From the NCBI RefSeq assembly GCF_048565625.1, contig NZ_JBLZUR010000002.1, positions 2,666,001 to 2,730,000 of the forward strand: a stretch of DNA of 64,000 nucleotides, read 5' to 3'. The first letter of the stretch is position 1. Every line of letters starts with the position of its first letter. Positions 21,554-29,875 of this stretch are shown here, piece by piece. This DNA is from JBLZUR01 sp048565625 (GTDB lineage: Bacteria; Pseudomonadota; Alphaproteobacteria; Sphingomonadales; Sphingomonadaceae). Both the position numbers and the translations under genes were made by a program. The notes under the pieces were generated by a model. The model ran no database searches. It was not told the DNA's origin and was given only the letters and a program-made list of their open reading frames with translations.

Positions 21554-22558
21554 TTAGATCAACCCCGCCAGCGGACTCGACGGGTCCGCATACATCCGCC
21601 GCCCCATCCGCCCGGCACGATAGGCCAGCCGTCCCGCTTCCACGCCCGCCTTCATCGCGGCGGCCATGAGGATCGGGTCCTTGGCTTCGGCGATGGCGGT
21701 GTTCATCAGCACGCCGTCGCAGCCGAGTTCCATTGCCGCCGCCGCCTCGCTCGCCGTGCCGACGCCGGCGTCGACCAGGACGGGGACCTTGGCGCCCTCC
21801 ACGATCAGGCGGATGGTCACCTTGTTCTGGATGCCGAGGCCGGAGCCGATCGGGGCGCCCAAGGGCATCACCGCCACGGCGCCGGCATCCTCCAGCTGCT
21901 TCGCGGCGATCGGATCGTCGACGCAATAGACCATCGGCTTGAAGCCTTCGTTGGCTAGAACCTCGGTCGCGCGGATCGTTTCGACCATGTTGGGATAGAG
22001 GGTCCGTGCCTCCCCCAGCACCTCCAGCTTGACGAGGTCCCAGCCGCCCGCCTCGCGCGCCAGCCGAAGCGTGCGGATCGCGTCCTCGGCGGTGAAGCAG
22101 CCGGCGGTATTGGGGAGGTAGGTGATCTTCTTGGGATCGATATAGTCGGTCAGCATCGGCGCCTTTGGGTCGGCGATGTTGACGCGGCGGACGGCGACGG
22201 TGACGATCTCGGCTCCGCTCGCCTCGACGGCGGCGGCGTTCTGGGCGAAGTCCTTGTACTTGCCGGTGCCGACGATCAGGCGCGATCGGAAGGTGCGGCC
22301 GGCGACCGTCCAGGTGTCGGCGTTCACCGGGGCTGCGTGGTCGCCGCCGCCGACGAAGTGGACAATCTCCAGATCGTCGCCATCCTCGACCAGCACCTGC
22401 CCGAGCGTGGAGCGGGGCACGACCACCATATTGCGCTCGACCGCGACCTTTTCGGGCACCAGGCCGAGCTCGCTCGCCAGCTGGGCGATGGTGATGCCGG
22501 CGGCGATCCGCTTGTGCTCTCCGTTCACCGAGATCGAGATGGTGCCGTCTGCGTGCAT
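21554..22558 (-). CDS. thiG: ThiS-ThiG fusion: sulfur carrier protein / thiazole synthase
   Basis: The 334-residue protein has an N-terminal ThiS domain (residues about 5-70, [15 protein letters not shown] to IVHFVGGG) fused to a ThiG TIM barrel ([16 protein letters not shown], the Schiff-base lysine region [57 protein letters not shown]-terminal [12 protein letters not shown]). ThiG forms the thiazole phosphate of thiamine from DXP, dehydroglycine and ThiS-thiocarboxylate. The ThiS diglycine, normally the free C-terminus, is here followed by [11 protein letters not shown]. Divergent from aroQ. The 71-base gap upstream leaves no room for a full TPP riboswitch. Confidence 0.95.
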   Translation of the reverse strand: MHADGTISISVNGEHKRIAAGITIAQLASELGLVPEKVAVERNMVVVPRSTLGQVLVEDGDDLEIVHFVGGGDHAAPVNADTWTVAGRTFRSRLIVGTGKYKDFAQNAAAVEASGAEIVTVAVRRVNIADPKAPMLTDYIDPKKITYLPNTAGCFTAEDAIRTLRLAREAGGWDLVKLEVLGEARTLYPNMVETIRATEVLANEGFKPMVYCVDDPIAAKQLEDAGAVAVMPLGAPIGSGLGIQNKVTIRLIVEGAKVPVLVDAGVGTASEAAAAMELGCDGVLMNTAIAEAKDPILMAAAMKAGVEAGRLAYRAGRMGRRMYADPSSPLAGLI

Positions 22559-22629
22559 CGAACAGGAAACCTTTGGGGATCAGATGCACCTGTTTATAGG
22601 AAGCGCGACCGCCAACCGAAAGGCTCCGC

Positions 22630-23070
22630 ATGGCCGACAAGCCCGTCGTCTACGTCCTGAACGGCCCCAATCTGAACATGCTGGGGCTGCGCGAGCCCGA
22701 GATCTATGGGTCCGACACGCTGGACGACATCGCCGGGCGTCTGGAGGATCAGGCGCGCGAACTCGGCCTTGAGATCGACATGCGGCAGTCGAACCATGAG
22801 GGGCATCTGGTCGACTGGATCCAGGAGGCGAATGCGAGGCAAGCGAAGGCCGTGCTGCTGAACGCGGGCGCCTATACCCATACCTCCGTCGCGGTCCACG
22901 ACGCGATCAAGGGCGTGAGCGTGCCCGTCATCGAGGTCCACCTGTCCAACCCGCATCGGCGCGAGGCCTTTCGCCACATCAGCCTGGTGGGGCAGGCGGC
23001 CAAGGGCACGATCGCGGGCTTCGGCGCGCTCTCCTACACGCTCGCGCTGGACGCGGCGGCCAAGCTCTGA
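22630..23070 (+). CDS. aroQ: Type II 3-dehydroquinate dehydratase
   Basis: The 146-residue protein begins with [21 protein letters not shown], the type II active-site segment with the catalytic Tyr, and contains [30 protein letters not shown] and [17 protein letters not shown] (catalytic His). It dehydrates 3-dehydroquinate in the shikimate pathway. It is followed at 55 bases by accB, an arrangement (aroQ-accB-accC) common in proteobacteria. Confidence 0.97.
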   Translation: MADKPVVYVLNGPNLNMLGLREPEIYGSDTLDDIAGRLEDQARELGLEIDMRQSNHEGHLVDWIQEANARQAKAVLLNAGAYTHTSVAVHDAIKGVSVPVIEVHLSNPHRREAFRHISLVGQAAKGTIAGFGALSYTLALDAAAKL

Positions 23071-23125
23071 CATTGGGGCGCGCTTCACCGACAGGTCTAA
23101 AAACAATCCAGGGAAACAGGTCCAC

Positions 23126-23599
23126 ATGACCGAAGACCGGAACGCGGGCATGCAGGTCGACGCCGATCTCGTCCGCCAGCTCGCCGAACTGCTCAACGAC
23201 ACCAGCCTCACCGAGATCGAGGTGCAGGACGGCGACCGCAAGATCCGCGTCGCGCGCATGATGAGCCAGGCCGCTGCGCCCGTCGCCACCTATGCCGCGC
23301 CGATGGCCCCGGCCGCAACCGCAGCGCCAGCCGCGACCCCGCCCGCCGTCTCCACCGCCGACCACCCCGGCACGGTGAAGTCGCCGATGGTCGGCACCGC
23401 CTATCTCGCGTCCAGCCCGGAAGCGGCGAACTTCGTCAGCGTCGGCAAGGCCGTCGCGGCGGGCGACACGCTGCTGATCGTGGAAGCCATGAAGGTGATG
23501 AACCCGATCACCGCCGCCAAGGCCGGGACGGTGAAGGCCGTGCTGGTCGAGAACGGCCAGCCCGTCGAGTTCGACCAGCCGCTCGTCGTCATCGAATAA
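23126..23599 (+). CDS. accB: Biotin carboxyl carrier protein of acetyl-CoA carboxylase
   Basis: A 157-residue protein with an N-terminal helix region ([25 protein letters not shown]), an Ala/Pro-rich linker ([13 protein letters not shown]) and a C-terminal biotinyl domain carrying the acceptor lysine in [10 protein letters not shown]. It carries biotin between AccC and the AccAD carboxyltransferase in the first step of fatty acid synthesis. accC starts three bases after its stop. Confidence 0.97.
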   Translation: MTEDRNAGMQVDADLVRQLAELLNDTSLTEIEVQDGDRKIRVARMMSQAAAPVATYAAPMAPAATAAPAATPPAVSTADHPGTVKSPMVGTAYLASSPEAANFVSVGKAVAAGDTLLIVEAMKVMNPITAAKAGTVKAVLVENGQPVEFDQPLVVIE

Positions 23600-23602
23600 G
23601 CA

Positions 23603-24955
23603 ATGGCGATCAGCAAAATCCTCATCGCCAATCGCGGCGAGATCGCGCTTCGCATCCACCGCGCCGCGCATGAGATGGGGATCAAGACCGTCGCGGTGCA
23701 TTCGACGGCGGATGCGGACGCGATGCACGTCCGGCTGGCGGATCAGGCGATCTGCATCGGCCCGCCGCCCGCCGCCGAAAGCTACCTGAACATCCCGAAC
23801 ATCATCGCCGCGGCGGAGATCAGCGGGGCGGACGCGATCCACCCGGGCTACGGCTTCCTCAGCGAGAACGCGAAGTTCGCGGAGATCGTGGAGGCGCACA
23901 ACATCATCTGGATCGGCCCGAAGCCCGAGCATATCCGGACGATGGGCGACAAGATCGCCGCCAAGGCGTCGGCCGCCCAGCTCGGCCTGCCGCTGGTGCC
24001 CGGCTCCGACGGGCCGATCAGCGACATCGCCGAGGCGAAGAAGGTCGCGGAGGCGATCGGCTATCCGGTGATCATCAAGGCGGCGTCCGGCGGCGGCGGG
24101 CGCGGCATGAAGGTCTGCACCGCGCCCCACCAACTCGAAACCCTGATGCAGCAGGCGGGCAGCGAGGCGAAGGCGGCGTTCGGCGACGCCACCGTCTACA
24201 TGGAAAAGTATCTGGCCGACCCGCGCCATATCGAATTCCAGGTGTTCGGCGACGGCCGTGGCAACGCCATCCATGTTGGTGAGCGCGACTGTTCGCTCCA
24301 GCGGCGGCACCAGAAGGTGCTGGAGGAAGCCCCCTCCCCCGTCATCACGCCGGCCCAGCGTGCGGAGATGGGTGGCATCGTGTCCAAGGCGATGGCCGAG
24401 ATGGGCTATCGCGGCGCGGGCACGATCGAGTTCCTCTACGAAGACGGCGAATTCTACTTCATCGAGATGAACACCCGCCTGCAGGTGGAGCATCCAGTGA
24501 CCGAGGCGATCACCGGCCTCGACCTCGTCCGCGAACAGATCCGCGTGGCGGAAGGCCTGCCGCTCTCGGTCACCCAGGAGGACCTGGAGTTCCGCGGCCA
24601 TGCCATCGAATGTCGCATCAATGCCGAGGACCCGCAGACCTTCGCGCCCAGCCCCGGCCTGATCAAGGCTTTCCACGCGCCGGGCGGCATGCACGTCCGC
24701 GTCGATAGCGGCATCTACGCCGGATACCGCATCCCGCCCTATTACGATTCGATGATCGCCAAGCTGATCGTCTACGGCCGCGACCGCGAAGGCTGCCTCC
24801 GCCGCCTCCGCCGCGCGCTGGAGGAGTTCGTGGTGGACGGGGTGAAGACGACGATCCCGCTGCACCAGAAGCTGCTGGACGACCCCGAGTTCCAGGCCGG
24901 CGAATACACGATCAAGTGGCTGGAGCAGTGGCTGGCGCGAGAAGTGGCGGACTGA
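23603..24955 (+). CDS. accC: Biotin carboxylase subunit of acetyl-CoA carboxylase
   Basis: The 450-residue ATP-grasp enzyme starts [16 protein letters not shown] and includes the Gly-rich ATP lid [52 protein letters not shown] with the catalytic residues, and the C-terminal biotin_carb_C block ([12 protein letters not shown]). It carboxylates the AccB biotin with bicarbonate and ATP. It is the second gene of the accBC operon; the ArsC-like gene begins 29 bases later. Confidence 0.98.
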   Translation: MAISKILIANRGEIALRIHRAAHEMGIKTVAVHSTADADAMHVRLADQAICIGPPPAAESYLNIPNIIAAAEISGADAIHPGYGFLSENAKFAEIVEAHNIIWIGPKPEHIRTMGDKIAAKASAAQLGLPLVPGSDGPISDIAEAKKVAEAIGYPVIIKAASGGGGRGMKVCTAPHQLETLMQQAGSEAKAAFGDATVYMEKYLADPRHIEFQVFGDGRGNAIHVGERDCSLQRRHQKVLEEAPSPVITPAQRAEMGGIVSKAMAEMGYRGAGTIEFLYEDGEFYFIEMNTRLQVEHPVTEAITGLDLVREQIRVAEGLPLSVTQEDLEFRGHAIECRINAEDPQTFAPSPGLIKAFHAPGGMHVRVDSGIYAGYRIPPYYDSMIAKLIVYGRDREGCLRRLRRALEEFVVDGVKTTIPLHQKLLDDPEFQAGEYTIKWLEQWLAREVAD

Positions 24956-24984
24956 ACCCTGCCGTTGGACGTGAGGGGAAGAGG

Positions 24985-25323
24985 ATGAAAGCGACGATCT
25001 ACCACAACCCGCGCTGCTCCAAGTCGCGCGAGGCGCTGGCCATCCTTAACGAGACGCCGGGCGTCGAGGTCGAGGTGGTCGAGTATCTGAAGACGCCGCC
25101 GACCGCCGCGAAGCTGCGCGAGTTGTATGCCAAGGCGGGGATCAGCCCCATCGAGGGGCTGCGCAAGGGAGAGGATGCGGCCAAGCCGTTTGTCGGCGCG
25201 GTGGATGATGCGATCCTCGACGCGATGGCGGCGAACCCGATCTTGATCGAGCGGCCGCTTGTCGAGACCGAAAAGGGTGTGCGCGTTGGGCGTCCGCCGG
25301 ATAGGGTGCGCGAAATCCTCTAG
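24985..25323 (+). CDS. ArsC/Spx-family thioredoxin-fold protein (arsenate reductase-like)
   Basis: ATG 24985, just after AGGGGAAGAGG, gives a 112-residue protein starting MKATIYHNPRCSKSREAL, with the catalytic Cys at residue 11 and basic residues typical of glutathione/glutaredoxin-dependent arsenate reductases; the C-terminal ERPLVETEKGVRVGRP block holds the conserved Arg. There are no ars efflux or regulator genes nearby, so a housekeeping or YfgD-like role is equally possible. Its TAG stop provides part of the ribosome-binding site of the next gene. Confidence 0.85.
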   Translation: MKATIYHNPRCSKSREALAILNETPGVEVEVVEYLKTPPTAAKLRELYAKAGISPIEGLRKGEDAAKPFVGAVDDAILDAMAANPILIERPLVETEKGVRVGRPPDRVREIL

Positions 25324-25333
25324 AGGAGCGCTG

Positions 25334-26062
25334 GTGGCGACAATCGCGGTCTACAGTTCGAAGGGCGGAGTTGGGAAGACCAGCATCGCGGTCAACCTCG
25401 CCTGGGCCTCCGCCAGCCTGTCATCCCGCCGCACCCTGCTCTGGGACCTCGATCCGCAGGGGGCATCCACCTACCTTCTCGGTCTCGATCCGGCGGAGAG
25501 TGCGGCGAGCGAGGGCATCTTCGCGCGCGACGTCGATCCGTTCGAGGCGGTGCGGCCGACCGACATCGCCAATCTCGACATCCTGCCCGCCGATGAAGGC
25601 CTCGGCCATCTCGACAGCTTCTTCGCCGCGCTTGGCAAGAAGCGGCGGATGGCGCGGGTGATGGAAACGCTGGCCGGCAGCTACGACCGCATCATCCTCG
25701 ACTGCCCGCCCGGCCTGACCGCGATCAGCGAGCAGGTGGCGCGGGCCGCCGACCTGATCGTCGCCCCGGTGATCCCCTCCCCCCTCGCCCGCCGCGCGCT
25801 GAACGACGTGATCGCGCGCTTTGCCCGGACGAAGGTGCGCCATGCCCCGATCCTGCCGGTGTTCAACATGGTCGACCGCCGGCGCGGGCTGCATCAGGCG
25901 GCGCTCTCCGAGCATCCGCAATGGCCGGTGATCCCGATGGCGAGCGCGATCGAGGCGATGTCCGCGAAGCGCCAGCCGATCGGGTGCTATGCGGCGGCAT
26001 CACCGGCTGCCGAGGTGTTCGCGCGGTTGTGGCGGGGGATCGAGCGGCGGCTGGCGGGGTGA
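25334..26062 (+). CDS. ParA/MinD-family P-loop ATPase
   Basis: GTG 25334 is preceded by GAGGAG at a spacing of five. The 242-residue protein begins (M)ATIAVYSSKGGVGKTSIAVN, a deviant Walker A motif with the signature lysine, followed by WDLDPQGAST and Walker B IILDCPPG. No parB or centromere-like sites are adjacent and the context is metabolic, so this is probably an orphan ParA used in positioning of a cellular cargo, not plasmid partition. It is followed by a family A repeat. Confidence 0.88.
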   Translation: MATIAVYSSKGGVGKTSIAVNLAWASASLSSRRTLLWDLDPQGASTYLLGLDPAESAASEGIFARDVDPFEAVRPTDIANLDILPADEGLGHLDSFFAALGKKRRMARVMETLAGSYDRIILDCPPGLTAISEQVARAADLIVAPVIPSPLARRALNDVIARFARTKVRHAPILPVFNMVDRRRGLHQAALSEHPQWPVIPMASAIEAMSAKRQPIGCYAAASPAAEVFARLWRGIERRLAG

Positions 26063-26082
26063 TGGCTGCGTTGCGGTCAGTA

Positions 26083-26113
26083 CTGGCGCTTCGACAGGCT
26101 CAGCGCGAACGAG
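26083..26113 (+). repeat. Family A repeat, forward arm
   Basis: CTGGCGCTTCGACAGGCTCA and onward, lying 82 bases before the inverted arm at 26194-26224. It makes a third family A copy beside the GIY-YIG gene. Confidence 0.88.
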
Positions 26114-26193
26114 TGGGGCGTATGTGGGGGGACTTGGTGAGAAGCGGACGGTGAGCGGCGGGGTGACAGACTTGCTCATCGCAAACACCACCT

Positions 26194-26552
26194 CCGTTCG
26201 CGCTGAGCCTGCCGAAGCGCCAGCGCTACGGTGAAACCGTTCTTCGCCTATATGCTGCGATGCTCGGACAGGAGCTACTATGTCGGCCATACCGATGACC
26301 TGGAGAGCCGGATTGCCGCTCACCAGCACGGAGCGGTTCCTGGCTACACCTCCACTCGGCGACCCGTCTTCTTGGTATGGCAGCAAGCATTCGGCACGCG
26401 GAGCGAGGCTTTGGAGACCGAGCGGCAGGTGAAGGGTTGGGGCCGCGCCAAGAAGGAGGCGCTGATTGCAGGTGATTAGAGCGTTATCAGCTTACTCGCA
26501 CGCAGTCGGGATCAGCGTGGTGCTGGCGCTTCGACAGGCTCAGCGCGAACGG
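26194..26552 (+). mobile_element. Putative nuclease-bearing palindromic element (GIY-YIG between family A arms)
   Basis: The 31-bp arms at 26194-26224 and 26522-26552 are inverted copies with one mismatch; the left starts CCGTTCGCGCTGAGCCTGCC and the right starts GCTGGCGCTTCGACAGGCTC. They face each other in the same orientation as the arms of the 16625-16684 stem-loop, but instead of a 14-base loop they enclose a complete GIY-YIG ORF. I see no obvious target-site duplication. Calling it mobile is an inference from this architecture and the dispersed arms. Confidence 0.5.
26231..26479 (+). CDS. Small GIY-YIG nuclease domain protein
   Basis: An 82-residue protein from GTG 26231, only seven bases after the left palindromic arm. 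The GIY-YIG fold elements are visible: FAYMLRCSDRSYYVGHTDDL (the Tyr pair), the Arg of ESRIAAH, RRPVFLVWQQAF and the catalytic Glu region ALETERQVKGWGRAKKEALI. It resembles the single-domain UPF0213/YhbQ-like group. These proteins have no settled function. Because it fills the space between two inverted repeats, a role in moving or maintaining those repeats is possible. Confidence 0.85.
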   Translation: MKPFFAYMLRCSDRSYYVGHTDDLESRIAAHQHGAVPGYTSTRRPVFLVWQQAFGTRSEALETERQVKGWGRAKKEALIAGD

Positions 26553-26574
26553 GGTTGGTGAATGGTGAGGTTCG

Positions 26575-27324
26575 ATGACCCGCTCGCGTGATGCCCAACC
26601 GATGACCGTCATCGATCCCTCTCTCCTCCTCCGCGCCTATTCGGTCGGCGTATTCCCGATGGCGGATAGCCGGGATGCGCCCGACATCTACTGGGTCGAG
26701 CCGAAGCTGCGCGGCGTGTTGCCGCTTCACGGCTTTCACCTCTCCCGCTCGCTGGCGAAGGTGATCCGGTCGGATCGGTTCACGGTTACCGCCGATCGCG
26801 ACTTCGCCGGCGTGGTGCGGGCCTGCGCGGAACGGCGGGAGGATCGGCCGGAAACGTGGATCAGCCATCCGATCGAGGACGCCTATCTGCAGCTTCATGC
26901 GCAGGGCCATGCACATAGCGTGGAGGTGTGGCAGGAGGGGGCGCTGGTCGGTGGGCTGTATGGCGTGACGCTCGGCGCGGCGTTCTTCGGCGAAAGCATG
27001 TTCAGCCGGGTAACCGACGCGTCGAAGGTGGCGCTCGCCTGGCTGGTCGCGCGGCTGATCGTCGGGGGTTATCGCCTGCTCGATTGCCAGTTCATCACCG
27101 ATCACCTCGCCTCGCTGGGTGCGATCGAGATCGACCGGGCGACCTATGTCGGGTTGCTCGACTCGGCGTTGGCGGCGGGCGGTGTCGTGCCGGGCGTTTC
27201 GGATGGCGCCTCGGCCTCCGGTGTCGACTTCTTCGCCCTGGATGGTGCGCCCGACGAGACCGGCACCGTATCCGGCCCCATATCGGGGTGCCGCATCGTG
27301 CAGCTCTTGGGCCAGACGTCGTAG
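26575..27324 (+). CDS. aat: Leucyl/phenylalanyl-tRNA--protein transferase
   Basis: ATG 26575 follows GGTGAGG at a spacing of four; ATG 26602 is an alternative. The protein has IDPSLLLRAYSVGVFPM, DIYWVEPKLRGVLPLHGFH, the SVEVWQEGALVGGLYGVTLG core, FFGESMFSR and LLDCQFITDHLASLG, all hallmarks of Aat. It adds Leu or Phe to N-terminal Lys/Arg, marking proteins for ClpAP (N-end rule). A C-terminal extension of about 45 residues (ending RIVQLLGQTS) overlaps the tail of the convergent DUF2155 gene by 181 bases. Confidence 0.96.
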   Translation: MTRSRDAQPMTVIDPSLLLRAYSVGVFPMADSRDAPDIYWVEPKLRGVLPLHGFHLSRSLAKVIRSDRFTVTADRDFAGVVRACAERREDRPETWISHPIEDAYLQLHAQGHAHSVEVWQEGALVGGLYGVTLGAAFFGESMFSRVTDASKVALAWLVARLIVGGYRLLDCQFITDHLASLGAIEIDRATYVGLLDSALAAGGVVPGVSDGASASGVDFFALDGAPDETGTVSGPISGCRIVQLLGQTS

Positions 27325-27764
27325 AGCGGGCTCAGCACCACGTTCAGCGACGGGCTCTCCTTGTAGAGCCAGCCGGAGAAGGCGCGCCGCCATTGTTCGT
27401 CCCGACCGCGCAGGTCCAGCTGGACGAAGGCTCCCGTCAGCTGCTCCGGCTCCCAATCCGCCGTCGTCTCGCAGGCGCGGAGGCGGACGATGGCGTCGCC
27501 GATCCGCACCGCCTGACCGGGGCGGAGGGTGAGGTCGCGCGACAGGCCGTTGCGCTTGTTGAGGAAGCCGAGCGTCGCGACGCGCTCGGCCATCGGCGTT
27601 TCCTTCTCGATCGGCTTGGGTGCGGCGGGCTTGGGCGCGGCCGGAGCCTCGGCAACCTCTTCTTCCGCGCCGTTCCCGGCTTCGCTCTGCAGGGCCTCCG
27701 CACCCTGCCAGGCCAACACTCCCGTCGCCGCAACGATGGTGGCGACGGCCACGCGGCGCTTCAC
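27144..27764 (-). CDS. DUF2155 domain protein, membrane-anchored or exported
   Basis: GTG 27764 overlaps the mlaD stop (GTGA). The 206-residue product begins with a hydrophobic signal/anchor (VAVATIVAATGVLAW), an Ala/Pro/Glu linker, then a DUF2155 domain (VATLGFLNKRNGLSRDLTL, IVRLRACETT, FVQLDLRGRD, FSGWLYKESPSLNVV, YDVWPKSC). The C-terminus is a low-complexity Ser/Pro tail encoded antisense to the end of aat. DUF2155 proteins are conserved in alphaproteobacteria and linked by context to envelope genes, here mlaD. The biochemical role is unknown. Confidence 0.85.
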   Translation of the reverse strand: MKRRVAVATIVAATGVLAWQGAEALQSEAGNGAEEEVAEAPAAPKPAAPKPIEKETPMAERVATLGFLNKRNGLSRDLTLRPGQAVRIGDAIVRLRACETTADWEPEQLTGAFVQLDLRGRDEQWRRAFSGWLYKESPSLNVVLSPLYDVWPKSCTMRHPDMGPDTVPVSSGAPSRAKKSTPEAEAPSETPGTTPPAANAESSNPT

Positions 27765-28258
27765 GGCTGCGGCGCTTCCCCGGTCGCGTCGGCCTTCGGC
27801 GCGTCGCCGGTCTTGTTCACGAACTGGCCGATCAGCCCCATCATGTCGACCGACCCTTGCGTGTCGAGGATGGTGTCGCCGTCCTTGAGCGGGGTCTCCT
27901 CGCCGCCTGGCACCAACGCGATGTAGGTGCCGCCCATGATCCCTTCGGAGGTGATCGCGGCACTGCTGTCGGCCGGCACCTTCACGTCCTTGTCGATAGC
28001 GAGCGTCAACTCGGCCTGGAAGGACTTGGGGTCGAGCCTCTGCGCGGTGACGGTCCCGACGTTCATGCCGGCGATGCGCACGTCGGTGCCGACGTTGACG
28101 CCCCCGGCGCTGGGGAAGAGGGCGTTGACGTGGATCGCGTTGCTCTTGCCGGAGCCGCCCGCGAGGTTCCACGCGAAGACAGCGAACCAGACGCCGACCA
28201 CCACGACGAGGAGGCCGATCACCGCCTCCGCGGCATTTTCACGAAACAGGCTTCGCAT
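27761..28258 (-). CDS. mlaD: MCE-family lipid transport protein MlaD
   Basis: A 165-residue protein with a short cytoplasmic start (MRSLFRENAAEA), one membrane anchor (VIGLLVVVVGVWFAVFAW) and an MCE domain (VNALFPSAGGVNVGTDVRIAG, VGTVTAQRLDP, ITSEGIMGGTYIAL, DTQGSVDMMGLIGQF). It forms the periplasmic hexameric ring of the Mla phospholipid transport system. The other mla genes (F, E, C, B) are not here. It lies two bases after the NDUFA12 stop and overlaps the DUF2155 start, within a six-gene minus-strand run. Confidence 0.92.
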   Translation of the reverse strand: MRSLFRENAAEAVIGLLVVVVGVWFAVFAWNLAGGSGKSNAIHVNALFPSAGGVNVGTDVRIAGMNVGTVTAQRLDPKSFQAELTLAIDKDVKVPADSSAAITSEGIMGGTYIALVPGGEETPLKDGDTILDTQGSVDMMGLIGQFVNKTGDAPKADATGEAPQP

Positions 28259-28260
28259 CG

Positions 28261-28653
28261 TTAGTTGGGGCTCCACGCCTCGTAATCGCCGGTCGCGGCG
28301 GCGCGCTTGCCGCCCATCTCCAGCGCACCGGACGGACGATAGGCGGCGGCCGTGCCGGTCATGTTCGGGGCCGGCGGCTGCTGCCATTCGCGCGGCGGCG
28401 GCAGGGCCTGATCCGGCGCCTCGTCGATCTGGTGGTGCATCCAGCTGAACCATTCGGGCGGGATGCGACTGGCGTCATTGGCGCCGCTGTAGATCACCCA
28501 ACGCCGTGCCGGTCCCTTGCGGCCGGCCTTGGTCTGGAAATAGACGTTGCCGAGCGCGTCGGTGCCGACCTGCTCCCCATTGCGGCGGCTGAACAGGCGG
28601 GTGCCGATCGTGGCGCCATTCCACCAGGTGAAGATGCTGCTGAGCACGGACAT
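28261..28653 (-). CDS. NDUFA12-family complex I accessory subunit
   Basis: A 130-residue protein starting MSVLSSIFTWWNGATIGTRL, with GEQVGTDALGNVYFQTK, RRWVIYSGANDASRIPPEW and WMHHQIDEAP, the signature of the NDUFA12 (B17.2) subunit found in alphaproteobacterial and mitochondrial NADH:ubiquinone oxidoreductase. It sits apart from the nuo operon and next to mlaD, which is the usual alphaproteobacterial arrangement. The Pro-rich C-terminus is typical of the bacterial members. Confidence 0.95.
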   Translation of the reverse strand: MSVLSSIFTWWNGATIGTRLFSRRNGEQVGTDALGNVYFQTKAGRKGPARRWVIYSGANDASRIPPEWFSWMHHQIDEAPDQALPPPREWQQPPAPNMTGTAAAYRPSGALEMGGKRAAATGDYEAWSPN

Positions 28654-28694
28654 GGCCTAGCGCTTAGCCGCGAATCGCGGAAACAAGCAACGGC

Positions 28695-29171
28695 TCATGC
28701 ACCCGGTCCCGTAACGCGATCGCCCGGGGCGATGCCGAGCCGCGCCGCCTCTCCGCCGGCAATCTCCAGCACGGCGGCGACCGGTTCGGCGCATTCGATC
28801 AGGTCCAGCGACTGGGGCGTCGCATCGGGCGAGATCTGCGCGATGGTTCCGTCCGCGCGGATGAAGATGAGGTCGAGCGGGATCAGCGTGTTCTTCATCC
28901 AGAAGCTCGCCGGGCGGGGCGGGCTGAAGGGGAAGAGCATGCCGTGGCCCGGACGAAGGCTTGTCCGGTACATCAGGCCGCGCGCCTGTTCCTGCGGGGT
29001 TACCGCCAGTTCGACGTTGAACGCCCGGCTCTGCGTCGCGGTGGCGATGGTGATACGCGCGGAGCGGAGCGCAGCGGACGGCGGATCGGAAGACGGCTGG
29101 GCCTGTCCCGCGCTGCAGGCAGCAAGGAGCGCGCCGCCCAGGATTATCAGAAGCCGATGGTTCACGCCCAC
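28695..29171 (-). CDS. DUF192 lipoprotein
   Basis: I place the start at GTG 29171 because AAGGGA lies seven bases upstream; the protein then begins MGVNHRLLIILGGALLAAC, a lipoprotein signal with lipobox LAAC. The rest is a DUF192 domain: QSRAFNVELAVTPQEQARG, LMYRTSLRPGHGMLF, FWMKNTLIPLDLIFI, DLIECAEPVAAVLEI. It is 158 residues. DUF192 proteins are small secreted or anchored proteins of unclear role. It follows the cold-shock gene by 46 bases, a conserved alphaproteobacterial pair. Confidence 0.9.
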   Translation of the reverse strand: MGVNHRLLIILGGALLAACSAGQAQPSSDPPSAALRSARITIATATQSRAFNVELAVTPQEQARGLMYRTSLRPGHGMLFPFSPPRPASFWMKNTLIPLDLIFIRADGTIAQISPDATPQSLDLIECAEPVAAVLEIAGGEAARLGIAPGDRVTGPGA

Positions 29172-29217
29172 GCCAACATCCCTTGCGAGGCCCGGTTCCC
29201 GGGACACAGGCGAGGAC

Positions 29218-29823
29218 TTACGCCTGATCCAGCACCACCGCCATAGGGCCCTTGCCGCCATCGGCGATGCGCGCCTGCAGCAACTGATTCGGCACAAGTT
29301 CGGTCAGGCCGGCGCGGCGCACCGTCTCGATATGGACGAAAATGTCCGCATCATCGTCCTCCCGCATGACGAAGCCGTAGCCCTTCAGCCGGTTGAACCA
29401 TTTGACGGTTACCGTGACGAAGGGCCCGGCCTGATCCACCAGCGTCTGCGGATCGATGCGGTTCGCGCTGCGCGCCAGGATGAGGTCGGGATCCTCGCCG
29501 GTCGCGGTGCTCAGATCGAAGGCGAGGACCTTGCGCGCCTGCAGCCCGCGTTCCCGCCGCGCCGCGAGGCAGGAGACAGTCGCCCCCTCCGGCAGGCTGC
29601 GCCGGCCATGTTCGCGCAGAAGCGAGAAGTGGACGAGCACGTCCTCCTCCCCACTGGTCATGAAGCCGAATCCGCGCGTGATGTCGAACCACTTCACGCG
29701 GCCCGACATCTCGATCAGGTCCGGATCGCCCCCGCTGTCCAGACCCGCCACCGCCGCCGCCGTCACCGGATCAACCGGTGCGGCAAGACCATCCCCTCGA
29801 TCATACCCCCACGCCCCTTCCAA
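29218..29823 (-). CDS. Double cold-shock-domain protein
   Basis: A 201-residue protein with two cold-shock domains: the first at about 39-105 ([18 protein letters not shown]) and the second at about 136-200 ([19 protein letters not shown]), each carrying an RNP1-like KGYGFV/RGFGFM motif. Such tandem CSD proteins are typical of alphaproteobacteria and bind single-stranded RNA or DNA. An alternative start is ATG 29709 (MSGRVKWFD), but the upstream GYDRGDG segment resembles N-termini of related proteins. It is the second gene of the recX-led run. Confidence 0.92.
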   Translation of the reverse strand: MEGAWGYDRGDGLAAPVDPVTAAAVAGLDSGGDPDLIEMSGRVKWFDITRGFGFMTSGEEDVLVHFSLLREHGRRSLPEGATVSCLAARRERGLQARKVLAFDLSTATGEDPDLILARSANRIDPQTLVDQAGPFVTVTVKWFNRLKGYGFVMREDDDADIFVHIETVRRAGLTELVPNQLLQARIADGGKGPMAVVLDQA

Positions 29824-29875
29824 AACAGGAATTTAGCACAGCGCACGGGGAGCGAAAGCAGAATCTTATCTTTAA

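Noticed and set aside
24985..25323. Arsenic resistance locus
   Set aside because: Only a single ArsC-like gene is present, without arsR, arsB/acr3 or arsH nearby.
25334..26062. Plasmid or chromosome partition locus at the ParA gene
   Set aside because: No parB partner, no parS-like sites and a metabolic neighbourhood; an orphan ParA is more likely.
26194..26552. Conventional insertion sequence
   Set aside because: There is no transposase and no target-site duplication that I can see; the enclosed gene is a nuclease of a family not known as a transposase, so it is reported as a putative new type instead.
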